32,590 nucleotides of DNA, taken from the NCBI GenBank assembly GCA_034675265.1, contig JAUCDK010000013.1, positions 1 to 32,590 of the forward strand, written 5' to 3'. The notes beneath the pieces were generated by a model that was given only the letters and a program-made list of their open reading frames with translations, was not told the origin of the DNA and searched no databases. This stretch comes from UBA7396 sp034675265. GTDB taxonomy: Bacteria; Patescibacteriota; Gracilibacteria; BD1-5; UBA6164. The position numbers were made by a program, and so were the translations under genes. This document shows, in pieces, positions 9,455-18,812 of this stretch; within the stretch, counting starts at the first letter, position 1, and every line of letters starts with the position of its first letter.

Positions 9455-9653
9455 GCTTACCAAATTTCGTGATACCTAAAAGGTGTCTCTTTTAAATGTA
9501 AATTATCTTTATAGACAAACTGGAGAAAGTGACCTTCCAGTTTTTATAAGGATAATTTAAAAGAATATTCGAAATTGGGTAAGCAGGGTTGCTTTCTCCA
9601 TTTTAATATAATAAAATAATGAGATAAGCAACTTCTGCTTATCTTATTTTTTT
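9455..9653 (+). ncRNA. Unclassified structured RNA, about 195 nt, with pseudoknot and own terminator
   Basis: Stem P1 joins 9455-9469 to 9570-9584 (14 of 15 pairs). An asymmetric internal bubble follows: 9470-9487, containing a small ACC/GGU hairpin, faces 9565-9569. P2 joins 9488-9493 to 9559-9564 and 9500-9512 to 9546-9558 (about 19 bp with a 6-nt bulge). P3 is a perfect 8-bp hairpin, 9517-9524 with 9536-9543. UGGAGAAAG (9521-9529, in P3 and its loop) is exactly complementary to CUUUCUCCA (9592-9600), allowing a pseudoknot or a switch. The rod-bubble-rod shape and size resemble 6S RNA. I found no tmRNA, RNase P, SRP or tRNA signature. The terminator ends only 15 nt before the next start codon, so a cis-acting riboswitch is equally possible. 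Confidence 0.8.
9621..9653 (+). terminator. Terminator ending the structured RNA
   Basis: 10-bp stem GAGATAAGCA / TGCTTATCTT with a 5-nt loop (ACTTC), followed by a T-rich tract. It lies between the pseudoknot 3' strand and the ATG at 9668 and could be the expression platform of a riboswitch. Confidence 0.9.
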
Positions 9654-9667
9654 ATTTAATTTTTTTT

Positions 9668-10774
9668 ATGGGAAAATATTTTTCTAAAGTCTTAATATTA
9701 ATATTTTTAATATTAAGTAACATATTTATTTCTTCTGCGAGTGATATTAATTCTATTACAACTACTTGAAATAAATCTGTAGATTCTGCAAACAGGCTTG
9801 CTATATTATGAATTATAACTGATAATTCTACAAATATTTCTTTATATAATCTTAATAAAACGATTACTAGAAGAGAAATGTTAAAAGTTATGATGAATTT
9901 ATCATGAAAGAATATTTGAGAAGAATGTAATTGAATATTTAAAGACTTAAAAACTAATGATTGGTGATGTAAATATGCTGAAAGTGCTATAGCTTTTAAA
10001 TTTATTTCTCAAAATGACTATTTTAGACCGAATGATAATATTTCAAAAATAGAAGCTGTAAAAATGATTTTTCAAGCAAAAGGAATTACCCCAAATAATA
10101 CAGATGATTGGAGAGAATGATATATAACTAAATGAGTTGAGTTAGGGTTATTTAAGAGTTTTAATGATTTTGATACAAAAGTCATAAGAGGTTGGATATT
10201 TGACCTTGCAGATAATACAATTAAAAATATAGATGAGAAAGAAAAAATTGATTTAAGTGAATTCTTAATTACATTAAATAATGATGAAGGGTTTAAATGT
10301 TGAGAAAATATTAATATAAAATGATATCATTATAATACTAAATTATTAGAAGATGGTAAGTGTTGGACTTCTACACCTATGAAGCATGTACCATTACTTT
10401 GATGAAGTTATTGTTATGATAAAGATGAAAAAAATTGTGATAAGTATTGATCATTATATAATTTAGAATGAGCTGTTAGTGCTTGTGTAATGTTATGAAA
10501 TTGATGGAAATTACCTACATTATCTAATTGGAAAAATTTAATTGATAATGGTGCTACTGGATGGACATGAAATAAAATATTTTGAATCTGAAATACACTA
10601 TGAGGTACTGCTTTAACAGATTGAACTTTTTGAGCTATCAATGAATTTTGATTCTATCGCATAGCATCAGATAATTCAGAAGTAATTTCCCTAAATTGAT
10701 ATCTTGATTATTTAAGCACTTTAGAGTGAAATTTATTACAATGATATTCTGTTATTTGTATTAATGATAAATAA
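9668..10774 (+). CDS. Secreted SLH-like / FISUMP-like surface protein, 368 aa
   Basis: Exported protein. Residues 1-25 are a signal peptide (MGKYFSKVLILIFLILSNIF, then ISSAS). Residues about 45-200 contain SLH-like units: ANRLAILGIITDN, ITRREMLKVMMNLSG, FKDLKTNDWGCKYAESAIAF, NDYFRPNDNISKIEAVKMIF and ITKGVELGLFKSF. These modules commonly anchor proteins to the cell envelope. The C-terminal part has KYGSLYNLEGAVSACVMLGN followed by GWKLPTLSNWKNLI, a good match to the Fibrobacter succinogenes major paralogous (FISUMP) domain. Glycine is mostly TGA. It lies just downstream of the structured RNA terminator, with no promoter seen between, so read-through may control it. Role presumably surface display or adhesion; not shown. 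Confidence 0.82.
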
Positions 10775-10797
10775 CTTTTATATATAAACTAATTATT

Positions 10798-11376
10798 ATG
10801 AAAAATACATTACTTACCTCTGAAAGCTCAATGTTATGTAGCATCTGAGTTTTTGCTTCTCTTGTTCATAAAGATTTAATTGGAAAAGTTTTTACTCCTA
10901 CTCAACTAAATGAGAAAAATAAATGAATGGATTGTTTATTTTGATTGGAAGACAAAATTTTTATTATTCAATTAAAATTAAAATGAAATACAAAAGGGCT
11001 TAAAAAGCAAATAAAAGATATGCTGGATTTTAAAAAAAGAAATGAAAAAAAGTGATTTAAAAATATAACTCCTTTAGTTGTATATGGAGGATTTATAACA
11101 GAAGAAGATTGACAAAAGAGATTAAAACTTGCTTTTAAGAAAGTAAACAATACAGGAAAAGAAAAAGAATTAAAAGTAAAAGATTTCTCATATTTAAGAT
11201 GAGATATAAGCATTTTTGAAGAGAAAATTTATGCTAAATATAAAAATTTAGAAGAAATAGAAACGGCAAGTGTTAGTGACTGGGATAAAGAAATTTTAAT
11301 TTTATCTGATAGTTGAATATCTAAATCAGTTAATTTAGATACATTCATAAATTTAAATTTAGAAAGCAAGAAATAA
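10798..11376 (+). CDS. Unknown soluble protein, 192 aa
   Basis: Family not recognised. It begins MKNTLLTSESSMLCSIGVFA and is soluble, lysine-rich and without an export signal. The central DKIFIIQLKLKGNTKGLKKQ and LVVYGGFITEEDG have an alternating beta-strand pattern. A D...Q-x-K arrangement could be a distant PD-(D/E)XK-like nuclease core, but the motif is incomplete and I would not assign it. Its start is 23 nt after the SLH-like gene and it reads the same way, so the two may be co-transcribed. Nearly all glycines are TGA, as in the rest of this accessory stretch. Confidence 0.75.
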
Positions 11377-11401
11377 ATTACTACTTCCTAAACTTACCAC
11401 T

Positions 11402-11515
11402 ATGCTAACTAATACAGAGTTTCAAAATCTTAAAAGAGAACGTATACAAAATAATTTGCAACAACTTTTACTTGAGCAAATATATCTCCTTTTCAACTTA
11501 AAAAAAATAAGCTAA
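11402..11515 (+). CDS. Possible small protein, 37 aa
   Basis: Short frame beginning MLTNTEFQNLKRERIQNNLQ, a charged helix followed by a leucine-rich end (LLLEQIYLLFNLKKIS). It starts 25 nt after the preceding stop codon on the same strand and contains no in-frame UGA. No family recognised; it could be chance in AT-rich DNA. The remainder of 11516-11647 holds only AT-rich repeats, including the 16-nt palindrome AAATATAATTATATTT at 11569-11584. Confidence 0.3.
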   Translation: MLTNTEFQNLKRERIQNNLQQLLLEQIYLLFNLKKIS

Positions 11516-11647
11516 ATAACAAATAGTAATTTATTTTATATTAAGCAGAGGATATACGAACATAGCTAAAATATAATTATATTTTTTTGATTTTACCATA
11601 ATTATATGTATTATCTTAATATAAAAAATAGTTTATAATTTATAATT

Positions 11648-12667
11648 ATGTCTAGTGAAAAAAATATTTGAGAAATAATATTTTATAAATCTGATGAATG
11701 AAATATTAAAATAAATGTAATATTTGAAAATGAAACTATATGGCTTTCTCAAAAACAAATGTGAGAGTTATTTTGAGTTGAAACTTCAACCATTAATGAA
11801 CATTTAAAAAATATCTATAATTCCTGAGAAATAACAGAAGAATGAACTATTAGGAAATTCCCAATAGTTCAAAAAGAATGAGAAAGAGAAGTAAAAAGAG
11901 AAGTTACTTTTTATAACCTAGATGCAATTATTGCAGTTTGATATAGAGTAAATTCATATAAAGCAACAAAATTTAGAATTTGGGCTACAGATGTACTGAA
12001 AGAATATGTGATAAAATGATTTGTAATGGATGATGAAAGACTAAAAAACTGAAGTCATTTTTGAAAAGATTATTTTGAAGAGTTACTTGCTAGAATTAGA
12101 GAGATTAGAGCAAGTGAAAGAAGATTTTATCAAAAAATAACTGATATTTATGCAACAAGTGTAGATTATGATTCAAAAGCTCAAATAACAAAAGATTTTT
12201 TTGCAGAAGTTCAAAATAAATTTTTATTTTCTGTTTCTTGAAATACAGCTCCAGAATTGGAATATCATAGATCAGATGCAAGTAAACCAAATATGTGACT
12301 TACTACTTGGAAATCACAAAAAACTTGATGAAAAATACTTACAACTGATATAAAAATCTGAAAAAATTATTTAACCGAAGATGAACTTACAAATTTAAAT
12401 TTACTTGTATCTTGATATTTAGATTTTGCTGAATTACAAGCTAGAAATTGAAAAATAATGAAAATGCAAGATTGGATAGATAAAACAAGAAGTTTCTTAG
12501 AATTAAATGATATGAAAGTTTTAGATTGAAAATGAACTATATCAAAAATACAAGCTGAAGAAAAAGTAGAAAAGGAGTTTGAAAAATTTAGAGTATTACA
12601 AGACAAGGATTATATTTGAGATTTTGATAAGTTTGTAATGGAAGTTACAAGTAAAAGTTGAAAATAG
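11648..12667 (+). CDS. RhuM-family protein, 339 aa
   Basis: Matches the RhuM family (named from Salmonella pathogenicity island 3; biochemical function unknown). Diagnostic segments are WLSQKQMGELFGVETSTINE, which reads as a helix-turn-helix, then HLKNIYNSGE, EVTFYNLDAIIAVGYRVNSY, ATKFRIWATDVLKEYVIKGF and VMDDERLKNG. The C-terminal part (ERRFYQKITDIYATSVDYD, LNLLVSGYLDFAELQARNGK) matches the longer RhuM proteins. Full length for the family. TATAAT at 11634-11639 would place the transcription start within a base or two of the ATG, so the mRNA may be leaderless. RhuM genes are common near mobile elements and restriction-modification loci, in line with an accessory region. Confidence 0.88.
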
Positions 12668-12741
12668 ATAGGAAGCTCATACATTCAGAAAAATATTTTT
12701 AAGTATATGAATAAATTAGTTTAGTTTTTAATTTCAAAATT

Positions 12742-12972
12742 ATGATAGGAGTTTTTAAACCTGTTAATAATGCACATTGATATGACATTAGAGAGTTTGA
12801 GGTCATAAACTGAAAGCCATGAACATATAGATGGGTTGCTATTAGTGATTATCAAAATCAAATTTCCGCATTACCAGTCTTTAAACCTAAAGTTAAATGT
12901 GCAGATATGCAGGAATATCTTGAACAATTTAAACAATATTGAGAGTGAAATAATCAAATTAATTTATTTTAA
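12742..12972 (+). CDS. Unknown small protein, 76 aa
   Basis: Frame from ATG at 12742 to TAA at 12970-12972, kept open by several UGA glycines. It begins MIGVFKPVNNAHGYDIREFE, continues with GTYRWVAISDYQNQ and ends in a helix (DMQEYLEQFKQYGEG). Compact, soluble, no export signal. Family not recognised. It lies 74 nt after the RhuM gene on the same strand; sequence unlike the flanking noncoding DNA supports it being real. Confidence 0.6.
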
Positions 12973-13123
12973 CATCTTTTTAGTGTTTCTAGAAAACTAT
13001 GATTTTTCAGCTTTAAAAAACTATTTTGCAAGTAGTAAAAATATGCAACTTAAAAATTTTAAAACAGATACTAAAGAAAAAGTATATTGCTTGCTAAACT
13101 TTTATCAAAAAAGAAATTTGTAG
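12973..13123 (+). pseudogene. Possible gene remnant in another frame
   Basis: Directly after the 76-aa gene, another frame stays open for about 50 codons to TAG at 13121-13123 and reads protein-like (FLENYDFSALKNYFASSKNM, then KEKVYCLLNFYQKRNL). It has no start codon near its beginning; the first in-frame ATG is at about 13042. It could be a frameshifted tail of the 76-aa gene or a chance opening. Confidence 0.2.
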
Positions 13124-13147
13124 AACACTAAAAGCGCATAGTGAAAT

Positions 13148-13193
13148 CAAAAAAAGAGCTTTATATAGCGGAAAAATCACTATATAAAGCTCT
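13148..13193 (-). terminator. Intrinsic terminator of tRNA-Glu
   Basis: 14-bp stem AGAGCTTTATATAG / CTATATAAAGCTCT (13155-13168 with 13180-13193), followed on the minus strand by a run of seven T. It lies 23 nt downstream of the tRNA 3' end. Confidence 0.88.
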
Positions 13194-13215
13194 CGAAAAT
13201 CTATTATTTCACATT

Positions 13216-13290
13216 TGGTACTCCTATGGAGAATTGAACTCCAGTTCCAGCCTTGAGAAGGCCGTGTCCTAACCACTAGACGATAGGAGC
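13216..13290 (-). tRNA. tRNA-Glu (anticodon CUC)
   Basis: 75-nt cloverleaf with encoded CCA (13216-13218). Acceptor stem GCTCCTA / TAGGAGT with one G-U pair; D-stem GTCT / GGAC; anticodon stem CGGCC / GGCTG with loop TTCTCAA, giving anticodon CTC at 13255-13257; T-arm TGGAG / CTCCA with loop TTCAATT. U33 and the T-loop are canonical. It lies 42 nt downstream of rplK on the same strand. Confidence 0.95.
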
Positions 13291-13295
13291 AAGAG

Positions 13296-13324
13296 AAAAG
13301 TAACTTTTTCAAGTTACTTTTTTT
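13296..13324. terminator. Hairpin between rplK and tRNA-Glu
   Basis: Inverted repeat AAGTAACTT / AAGTTACTT. The longer T run (7) is on the plus strand. On the minus strand it follows rplK with only a short T run, so it may be a weak rplK terminator or a processing site before the tRNA. Confidence 0.55.
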
Positions 13325-13332
13325 GAATTCAA

Positions 13333-13800
13333 TTAAGCAGCTAATTTAGCTCTTACATCTTCAATTGACATACCGTGAATATCAGAAGTTACTCACATTT
13401 GTCTAGCAGTTCCATCAATAGTTAACATAGCTCCTGCAATATCTACCGCATTCATATCAACTATTTTTTGTTCTGCAATTTCTTTTAATTGTTGGAAAGT
13501 AATATGTCCAACTTTATCTTTTTGAGGAACTTTAGAACCACTTTTTAATTTTAATTTTTCTTTTACTAAAACTCCAGCTGGTGGTTGTTTTACAATAAAA
13601 TCAAAACTTCTATCTTCATAAACAGTAATGATAACTGGCAAAATTTGCCCCATTCTATCTTTTGTTTCATCATTGAATCTTTTTGTAAATTCAGGAATTG
13701 CTACTCAGTGTTGTCCAAGCGCAGGTCAAACCGGAGGTGCTGGGTTAGCTTGTCCTCATTTAATTTGAAGTTTAATATATCATTTAATTGCTTTTGCCAT
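13333..13800 (-). CDS. rplK: 50S ribosomal protein L11, 155 aa
   Basis: Binds 23S rRNA at the GTPase-associated centre. Signature segments are GYIKLQIKGGQANPAPPVGP, ALGQHGVAIPEFTKRFND, the linker region FDFIVKQPPAGVLVKE and the C-terminal rRNA-binding domain ending AGAMLTIDGTARQMGVTSDI, HGMSIEDVRAKLAA. At 155 residues it is slightly longer than the usual 141-145. The classical order nusG-rplK-rplA is broken: upstream is the LysM gene and downstream a tRNA, with no rplA. A promoter (13933-13960) and a terminator-like hairpin in its leader suggest separate, possibly autoregulated, expression. Several conserved glycines are TGA, so even this core gene uses the reassigned codon. Confidence 0.97.
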
Positions 13801-13819
13801 AATTTTCTTTTATATAATT

Positions 13820-13851
13820 AAAAAATTACAAAATAATGATTCTTATTTTGT
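13820..13851 (-). promoter_or_regulatory. Attenuator-like hairpin in the rplK leader
   Basis: On the minus strand ACAAAATAA / TTATTTTGT (9 bp, 6-nt loop) is followed by AA and six T, 20 nt before the rplK ATG. It lies between the rplK promoter and its start codon, so it could stop transcription conditionally. L11 operons are often autoregulated by a leader RNA, but the known L1-binding mimic is not recognisable. Confidence 0.45.
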
Positions 13852-13932
13852 GATTGCTTTTCAAAGATTATTCTGATTGTTTTCGGGACAAACATAATAC
13901 TTTAAAAAGTTTTTAAATTTAGAAGCCAACAG

Positions 13933-13960
13933 ATTATATAAAAAAAGTTAGAAAAATCAA
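13933..13960 (-). promoter_or_regulatory. Promoter of rplK
   Basis: Minus strand TTGATT (13955-13960), 16-bp spacer, TATAAT (13933-13938). It is embedded in the terminator of the upstream gene and gives a leader of about 125 nt. Confidence 0.6.
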
Positions 13961-13978
13961 ATCTTTTCTAACTTTTTT
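13941..13978 (-). terminator. Terminator of the large LysM gene
   Basis: 15-bp inverted repeat AAAAAAGTTAGAAAA / TTTTCTAACTTTTTT with an 8-nt loop and a T7 tail on the minus strand. It overlaps the TAG stop at 13968. Confidence 0.88.
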
Positions 13979-16900
13979 GAATTCTTGGAACATTCTCAAC
14001 TTTATTCACATAATTAAAAAATACATTCCTAAAACTATTCCCTTTAAATTCCTGAGAAGTAGGCAAAAATTGATGCGGAATTCTCATGTCTGGTTGAGCC
14101 AAATCAAATGAGTTATTTTTTAGTAATTCTTGTAATTCTCTATTCCCTACAAAATTATAAATTGCTTGTAATAATTTTCTTGTATTTCTTGGATTTACTT
14201 CTAAATCTTTTTTTGCTTCTAAAACATTGATATAAAATGTATCCAAATATCATAACATTTTTAACATATTATTATTCATGGCTAACTCTCAACTTTTTGA
14301 TAGTTCTGAAAGTTTATTTGGATTTTTTGGATCAATAATCATAAATTTTTGCCATTGTTTGGTCGTATGAATACTCGCAAATAAACCATCAATATGTTTA
14401 ATAAATGTATTTGAACCATATGCCATTGCTCCAGACATATTTACTTGAATTTCTGGAGTAGTGAGAGGAATTCCTTCATTATCCAAAATTTTTGTTCCTT
14501 CAATAACACGAAGCAAGAAATTTTCAGCAAGTCAAAATATTACTTTTTCTTCTCATAAATTATTTGCTAAAAGCACTGTTTTTTCAAGTGACTCCATACT
14601 TTCAGGATGAGAAAAAACAGATCATAAATCTTGATTTGCAGCGGATAAATATCAAACCGATTTTTGTAAGTGATTTGATAATTTATCTTCTAAAAGAGCT
14701 GCCCCTACAATTTTTCCAACTACATTTGTTTCTGCATATCTGTAATCAATTCCCACCATTCAAAGCGCAATAGTCTTGGCAATATCCTTTGCTGAATCAA
14801 AAGAAGTAAGTGATCAAACATCTATTCTAAAAATATTCTGCAATAATTCAACCAATTTTTTATAATCTCTTTCTGGAGATTTTAAAATATTTTCACATTC
14901 TTGAATAGTTTCTAAATCTGATGTAATCACTTTTTTAGCAATTCTTGATTTACCAGATACTTCGTTTAATAAAGCAACAATATCTGGTCTTTTTAATATA
15001 TCAAATGCTTTTTGTAAATGGCTTTCTTTTGGCCATTCTTGTGAAAAACCTGATTCTAATCATCAAATACGAATTTGAAAATCTCAATATGAATTAAGTG
15101 GTTTTAAATGTTGAAATATTGGATATGTTTCCAAACCTGTTTTTGCCAATAAACGAGTTCAAGAACTTCCTTCTTGTCTATAACTTTCAGTTAATAATGC
15201 TGTTTTCATCAAATTCGCTGTTTGCTTTGTTGTTCCAACCATATCAATAACTTTTTGATCAATTTCTCTAATTTTTCCATCATATTCTTGAGAAAAACTC
15301 ATTTGAGTTACTTCTGATAAAATTTTATCAATATCTTCGACTTTAAAAATAAATTTTCATCCAAATTTAAAATTATTTGCTAAGATATCAGAATGAGACA
15401 GACTTTCTGTTGAAGCAATTGCTAATTCAAGAACTCTTTGCAAAAAGAAAAATCTTAAAACAGGATTTAAAGTTTCTATTTTTTCTAAATTTTTATATTC
15501 TCATTGTGCTAAATATGGATTTATATATCACTTAATTCTTGAAAATAATGCAATACTCGTATCTCCAGGAAATAATTGTACATCAATAAAATCTCTTTTA
15601 TCTGCCCTTTCAATATTTCTTTGCAATCTTGCTTGTTTAATGCCTTCAATATATTCTCAAAAAACTTTATTAATAGCTCCAGACTCAAAATATGGAATCG
15701 TACGATTAATATTGGTTGCCAGAGGATTTAAAATTTGTTCATTTTCTATATAACCGGATAATTGCAAACCTTTTATTTGTAATCCATAATAATAATTTAT
15801 TTTTTCTTCATATTCATTACTTCCTGGTTCTAATCCTTGAAATGCCTCTTTTTCAAATAAAGGAATTCTTTGTTTTAATACTTTTTCTAATGTATCGTCT
15901 CTTCTGAGGTCATACACTCATTTTATTGGTAAATTTTTCGCTACTGAAGAAGGTTCGATACTTCTAAAACCAGTTTCAACTCCAGGTTCTAATAATTCAG
16001 TTGGAATAAATTCATCCATAAGAATAAATTCAAACAAAAATCTCGTTCTTCCATTCATTTTTTCACTTCTATCACCATCTGAATTTTTCATATGAAGACC
16101 ATCCAGCATCATTGGTCAAGAAATATCAAAAAGATCCTGAGGGCTTATTTTTATTCTTTCATTTTCTGGTTTTTCAAATTCTCAAATAATGTCAATTTTT
16201 TGACCGTTGAGTTGAAATTCAATCATTCCTCAATATTTTTTTAAACCTTCTAAAACTACTTTTCTAAAATCATTTCCAAATACTCTTGATGATAAATCTG
16301 CTCTTGATTGAATAAAATTTCAAATAAAATCAATCACAGTAATTCCCTTTTTTGCATCAAGTTTTTCTTCTAAATTTTTGATTTGGTTTTGTGATGATTT
16401 TAATTGTTTTACACTATTATTGTATTGAATTAAAATTTCATACAAAGGATGTTTTGGGGGCAATACACGAACATCAAACAGTGAATAATCATCTTTTCAT
16501 CACATTTCTTGTACATTTGAAAACGCTTCAAATTGTTGCAAAATATTTTCTTGTTGAGTCAAAAGCGCAACTAAATAAACTATGTCATTATAGCTAACTT
16601 TCACTTTTGTAATATTTCCTATTTCATTTTGGATTTTAGAAATATCTTTTGTTTTTAAAAGTTCTTTGATTTGCGTTCTAACTTGGTCTTTTTTTGATGG
16701 ATCTTTTTCTTGCGATACATATAAAGTTTCTATTCTTTCATCAACTCTATGAGCTCTTTTTTCTAATTCTGGATAATCTTTTAAGAATATTTTTCCATCA
16801 ATTTCTTTCAAATGTCATTCAATTTTATCTTTTGCTTGTTCATATAATTCTTTTTGAGTTTCAAGTGATTTCAAAATATGTGAATTGTCGAGTACAAATG

Positions 16901-17843
16901 GAATTTTTTTCCCATTTTTTATTTCAGGAATTTCACTTGCAGAAAAAGAAAGTGTATTATTTCCCGCAAAAATTGCCATATGAGTATTATAATGTTTATC
17001 TTGTTTTCCTTCATTATGACTGGCTACTACTGATTTATATGATGAACGTTTAAAATAAATCGGTAATAAACTTCCTGGAACTCATGAAGATTTTAAATAT
17101 TCTCACATTTGAATAATTTGAGATTGATATTTTGCTTCATCAATAATAGGATTTCCAGAAGTAATTTTTCCACCATCAAAATTTTTCATCAAATTAAATT
17201 TTTGATGAAAACCAATTTCCATTGCTTTTGCTGGGAAAACCCAAGCATCAATATTTGCTGTTTCGAGTAATTTTCTTTCCTGAGGTTTTAAATCAGCCAC
17301 ATTTACACTTTGAGCTAAAAGCATTTTTACAAAATGGCTACAAGTTGCTTTTCTTTCCATAAGTGGACTAGAATCAACAATACGAGGTAATATTGGATCA
17401 ATACTTGCTCTTTGAGTTGCTAAAAATCCTCATAACACTTTATCCATTCCCAGTGAAATAGGTTGCGTTGGGAAAATTCTTTCATTTAATTCTTTTGATA
17501 ATGCTTCTCTATCTCATGAAGAAACCAGACGATTTAATTCATCTTGATATTGTTTTTGTTTAATAACTTGTATCTGTTGAGAGAAAAGTTCTAAATCATT
17601 TGGGAGATATAAAGTTTGTCCTACTGCGATAGGAACATCAACTTTTTTTCATTTTTGCACTATTTCTAAATGAACTCAATATTCTTTATTGAAAGAAACA
17701 ATATCTCTAAAATCAGATATTCCATTTTGCGAAGCAATTCTTCATAATGTATCACCTGATTTGACAGTATATTCTTTTGTTCAAATTGGCTTTGGTTGTG
17801 TTTTTTCAACAAATATATTATCTAAAACTAATCTTTCTGTCAT
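13968..17843 (-). CDS. Giant LysM protein with probable NlpC/P60-like domain, 1291 aa
   Basis: One frame of 1291 codons when UGA is glycine. Residues about 26-85 are a LysM domain (EYTVKSGDTLGRIASQNGIS, ending VPIAVGQTLYLPND), which usually binds peptidoglycan. At about residues 164-270, TCSHFVKMLLAQ and then NTHMAIFAGNNTLSF resemble the Cys and His motifs of NlpC/P60 (papain-like) cell-wall peptidases; this is a motif-level inference. The next 1000 residues are helical and charged with possible coiled coils (for example QLKSSQNQIKNLEEKLDAKK) and match nothing I know. There is no obvious N-terminal signal peptide despite the wall-binding domain. Single-gene unit with a good promoter (17872-17900) and a terminator. 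A structural envelope protein or wall hydrolase is plausible. Confidence 0.8.
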
Positions 17844-17871
17844 ACTCTACAAATAAAAATAAATTTACTTG

Positions 17872-17900
17872 ATTGTAACATACTCTATATTTTTATGCAA
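17872..17900 (-). promoter_or_regulatory. Promoter of the LysM gene
   Basis: Minus strand TTGCAT (17895-17900), 17-bp spacer, TACAAT (17872-17877), ending 28 nt before the ATG at 17843. Back to back with the plus-strand promoter at 17906-17932. Confidence 0.7.
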
Positions 17901-17905
17901 AAATA

Positions 17906-17932
17906 TTGACTCTATAAAATGAAAAATATAAT
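17906..17932 (+). promoter_or_regulatory. Promoter of the TtcA-like gene
   Basis: TTGACT (17906-17911), 15-bp spacer, TATAAT (17927-17932), 22 nt before the ATG at 17955. Confidence 0.65.
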
Positions 17933-17954
17933 AGAGTGCAGTTATTTTTAAAAA

Positions 17955-18779
17955 ATGAATATGATAAACGAAAATGATTTACAAAAGTATGTTGATGAAG
18001 CAAATAATAAATCTCAAGATGCTGGTACAAAAAATTTAGAAAAAAGAATGAAAAGAGAAGTAATGAGAGCGATTGCTGATTTTAATATGATAGAAGAATG
18101 AGAAACCGTTTTACTTTGAGTTTCTGGCGGAAAAGATTCTATGCTTTTAGGGTATTTACTCAGTGAAATTAGAAAGTCTTCAAAGAAAAAATTTAATATT
18201 AGATGAGTGTATATTTTTAAAGAATTTCTCATCAATTGTGATATTATGTTTGAAGAAAAAAGAAAATATTATGAAGATGTGCTTGGAATTCCTCTTGAAA
18301 AAGTTGATGTAAAACTTCCTGCTGATTCAAAATTAAATGAATGAATCGGACAATCTTGCCAATGGTGTGCATATGCAAGAAGAATTGCTATGATGAAATT
18401 ATGTAAAAAATATGGTGCTTCAAAAATAGCTTTCTGACATCATATGGACGATATTGTAGTAACAACTTTTATGAATATGGTTCAAGGAAGAAAAATGAAA
18501 ATTATGCCTCCTATGAATCGTATGAGAATGTGAGATATTGCATTTATTAGACCAATGGCTTACTTAAGAGAAAAAGATGTGATGAGAATGGTACTTGCAA
18601 AAGATATTCCTTTTTCTGGTTGTAATTGTCCAGTTGGAGAAGATAAAATGAGAAACAAAATAAAAAGACAAATCGTTTGGCCAAATGAAAAAGTACTTCC
18701 AAACTTTGTTGAAAATACTTTTTGGGCACTCATAAAAGATTTTAGAGAAAAATATGAATCAATAAATTATAGTATGTAA
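17955..18779 (+). CDS. ttcA: TtcA-like tRNA thiolation enzyme (N-type ATP pyrophosphatase), 274 aa
   Basis: TtcA converts cytidine 32 of some tRNAs to 2-thiocytidine by ATP-dependent thiolation using an Fe-S cluster. Seen here: the PP-loop SGGKDS at residues 57-62 (LLGVSGGKDSMLLGYLL), the cluster cysteines C135 and C138 in GQSCQWCAYARR, GHHMDD near residue 165, and a late cysteine pair in FSGCNCPVGEDK. These fit the TtcA/TilS/Ncs6 superfamily, and TtcA best by spacing. At 274 residues it is a little shorter than the 311 of E. coli TtcA. The GHH glycine is TGA. Own promoter and terminator. A related thiolase with another target position cannot be excluded. Confidence 0.85.
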
Positions 18780-18812
18780 AAAAAGCTTGAAACAAATGTT
18801 TCAAGCTTTTTT
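18779..18812. terminator. Bidirectional terminator between ttcA-like gene and rlmH
   Basis: 15-bp stem AAAAAAGCTTGAAAC / GTTTCAAGCTTTTTT with a 4-nt loop. It serves the two convergent genes and overlaps the last base of each stop codon region. Confidence 0.92.

Noticed and set aside
9521..9600. tRNA-like or tmRNA reading of the structured RNA (GGAGAAAG ... CUUUCUCCA looks like an acceptor stem with CCA)
   Set aside because: No D-arm GG, no proper T-arm stem around UUCGAAA, and no anticodon arm; the 15-nt outer stem is far better supported.
10798..11376. Calling the 192-aa gene a restriction-type nuclease
   Set aside because: Only a weak D...QxK pattern is seen, without a complete PD-(D/E)XK signature or a partner methylase.
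16694..17053. Plus-strand frame of 119 codons rich in Phe and Leu that looks like a membrane protein
   Set aside because: Antisense of the helical Lys/Glu-rich LysM protein; the reverse complement of Lys/Glu codons gives Phe/Leu. The minus frame is continuous for 1291 codons.
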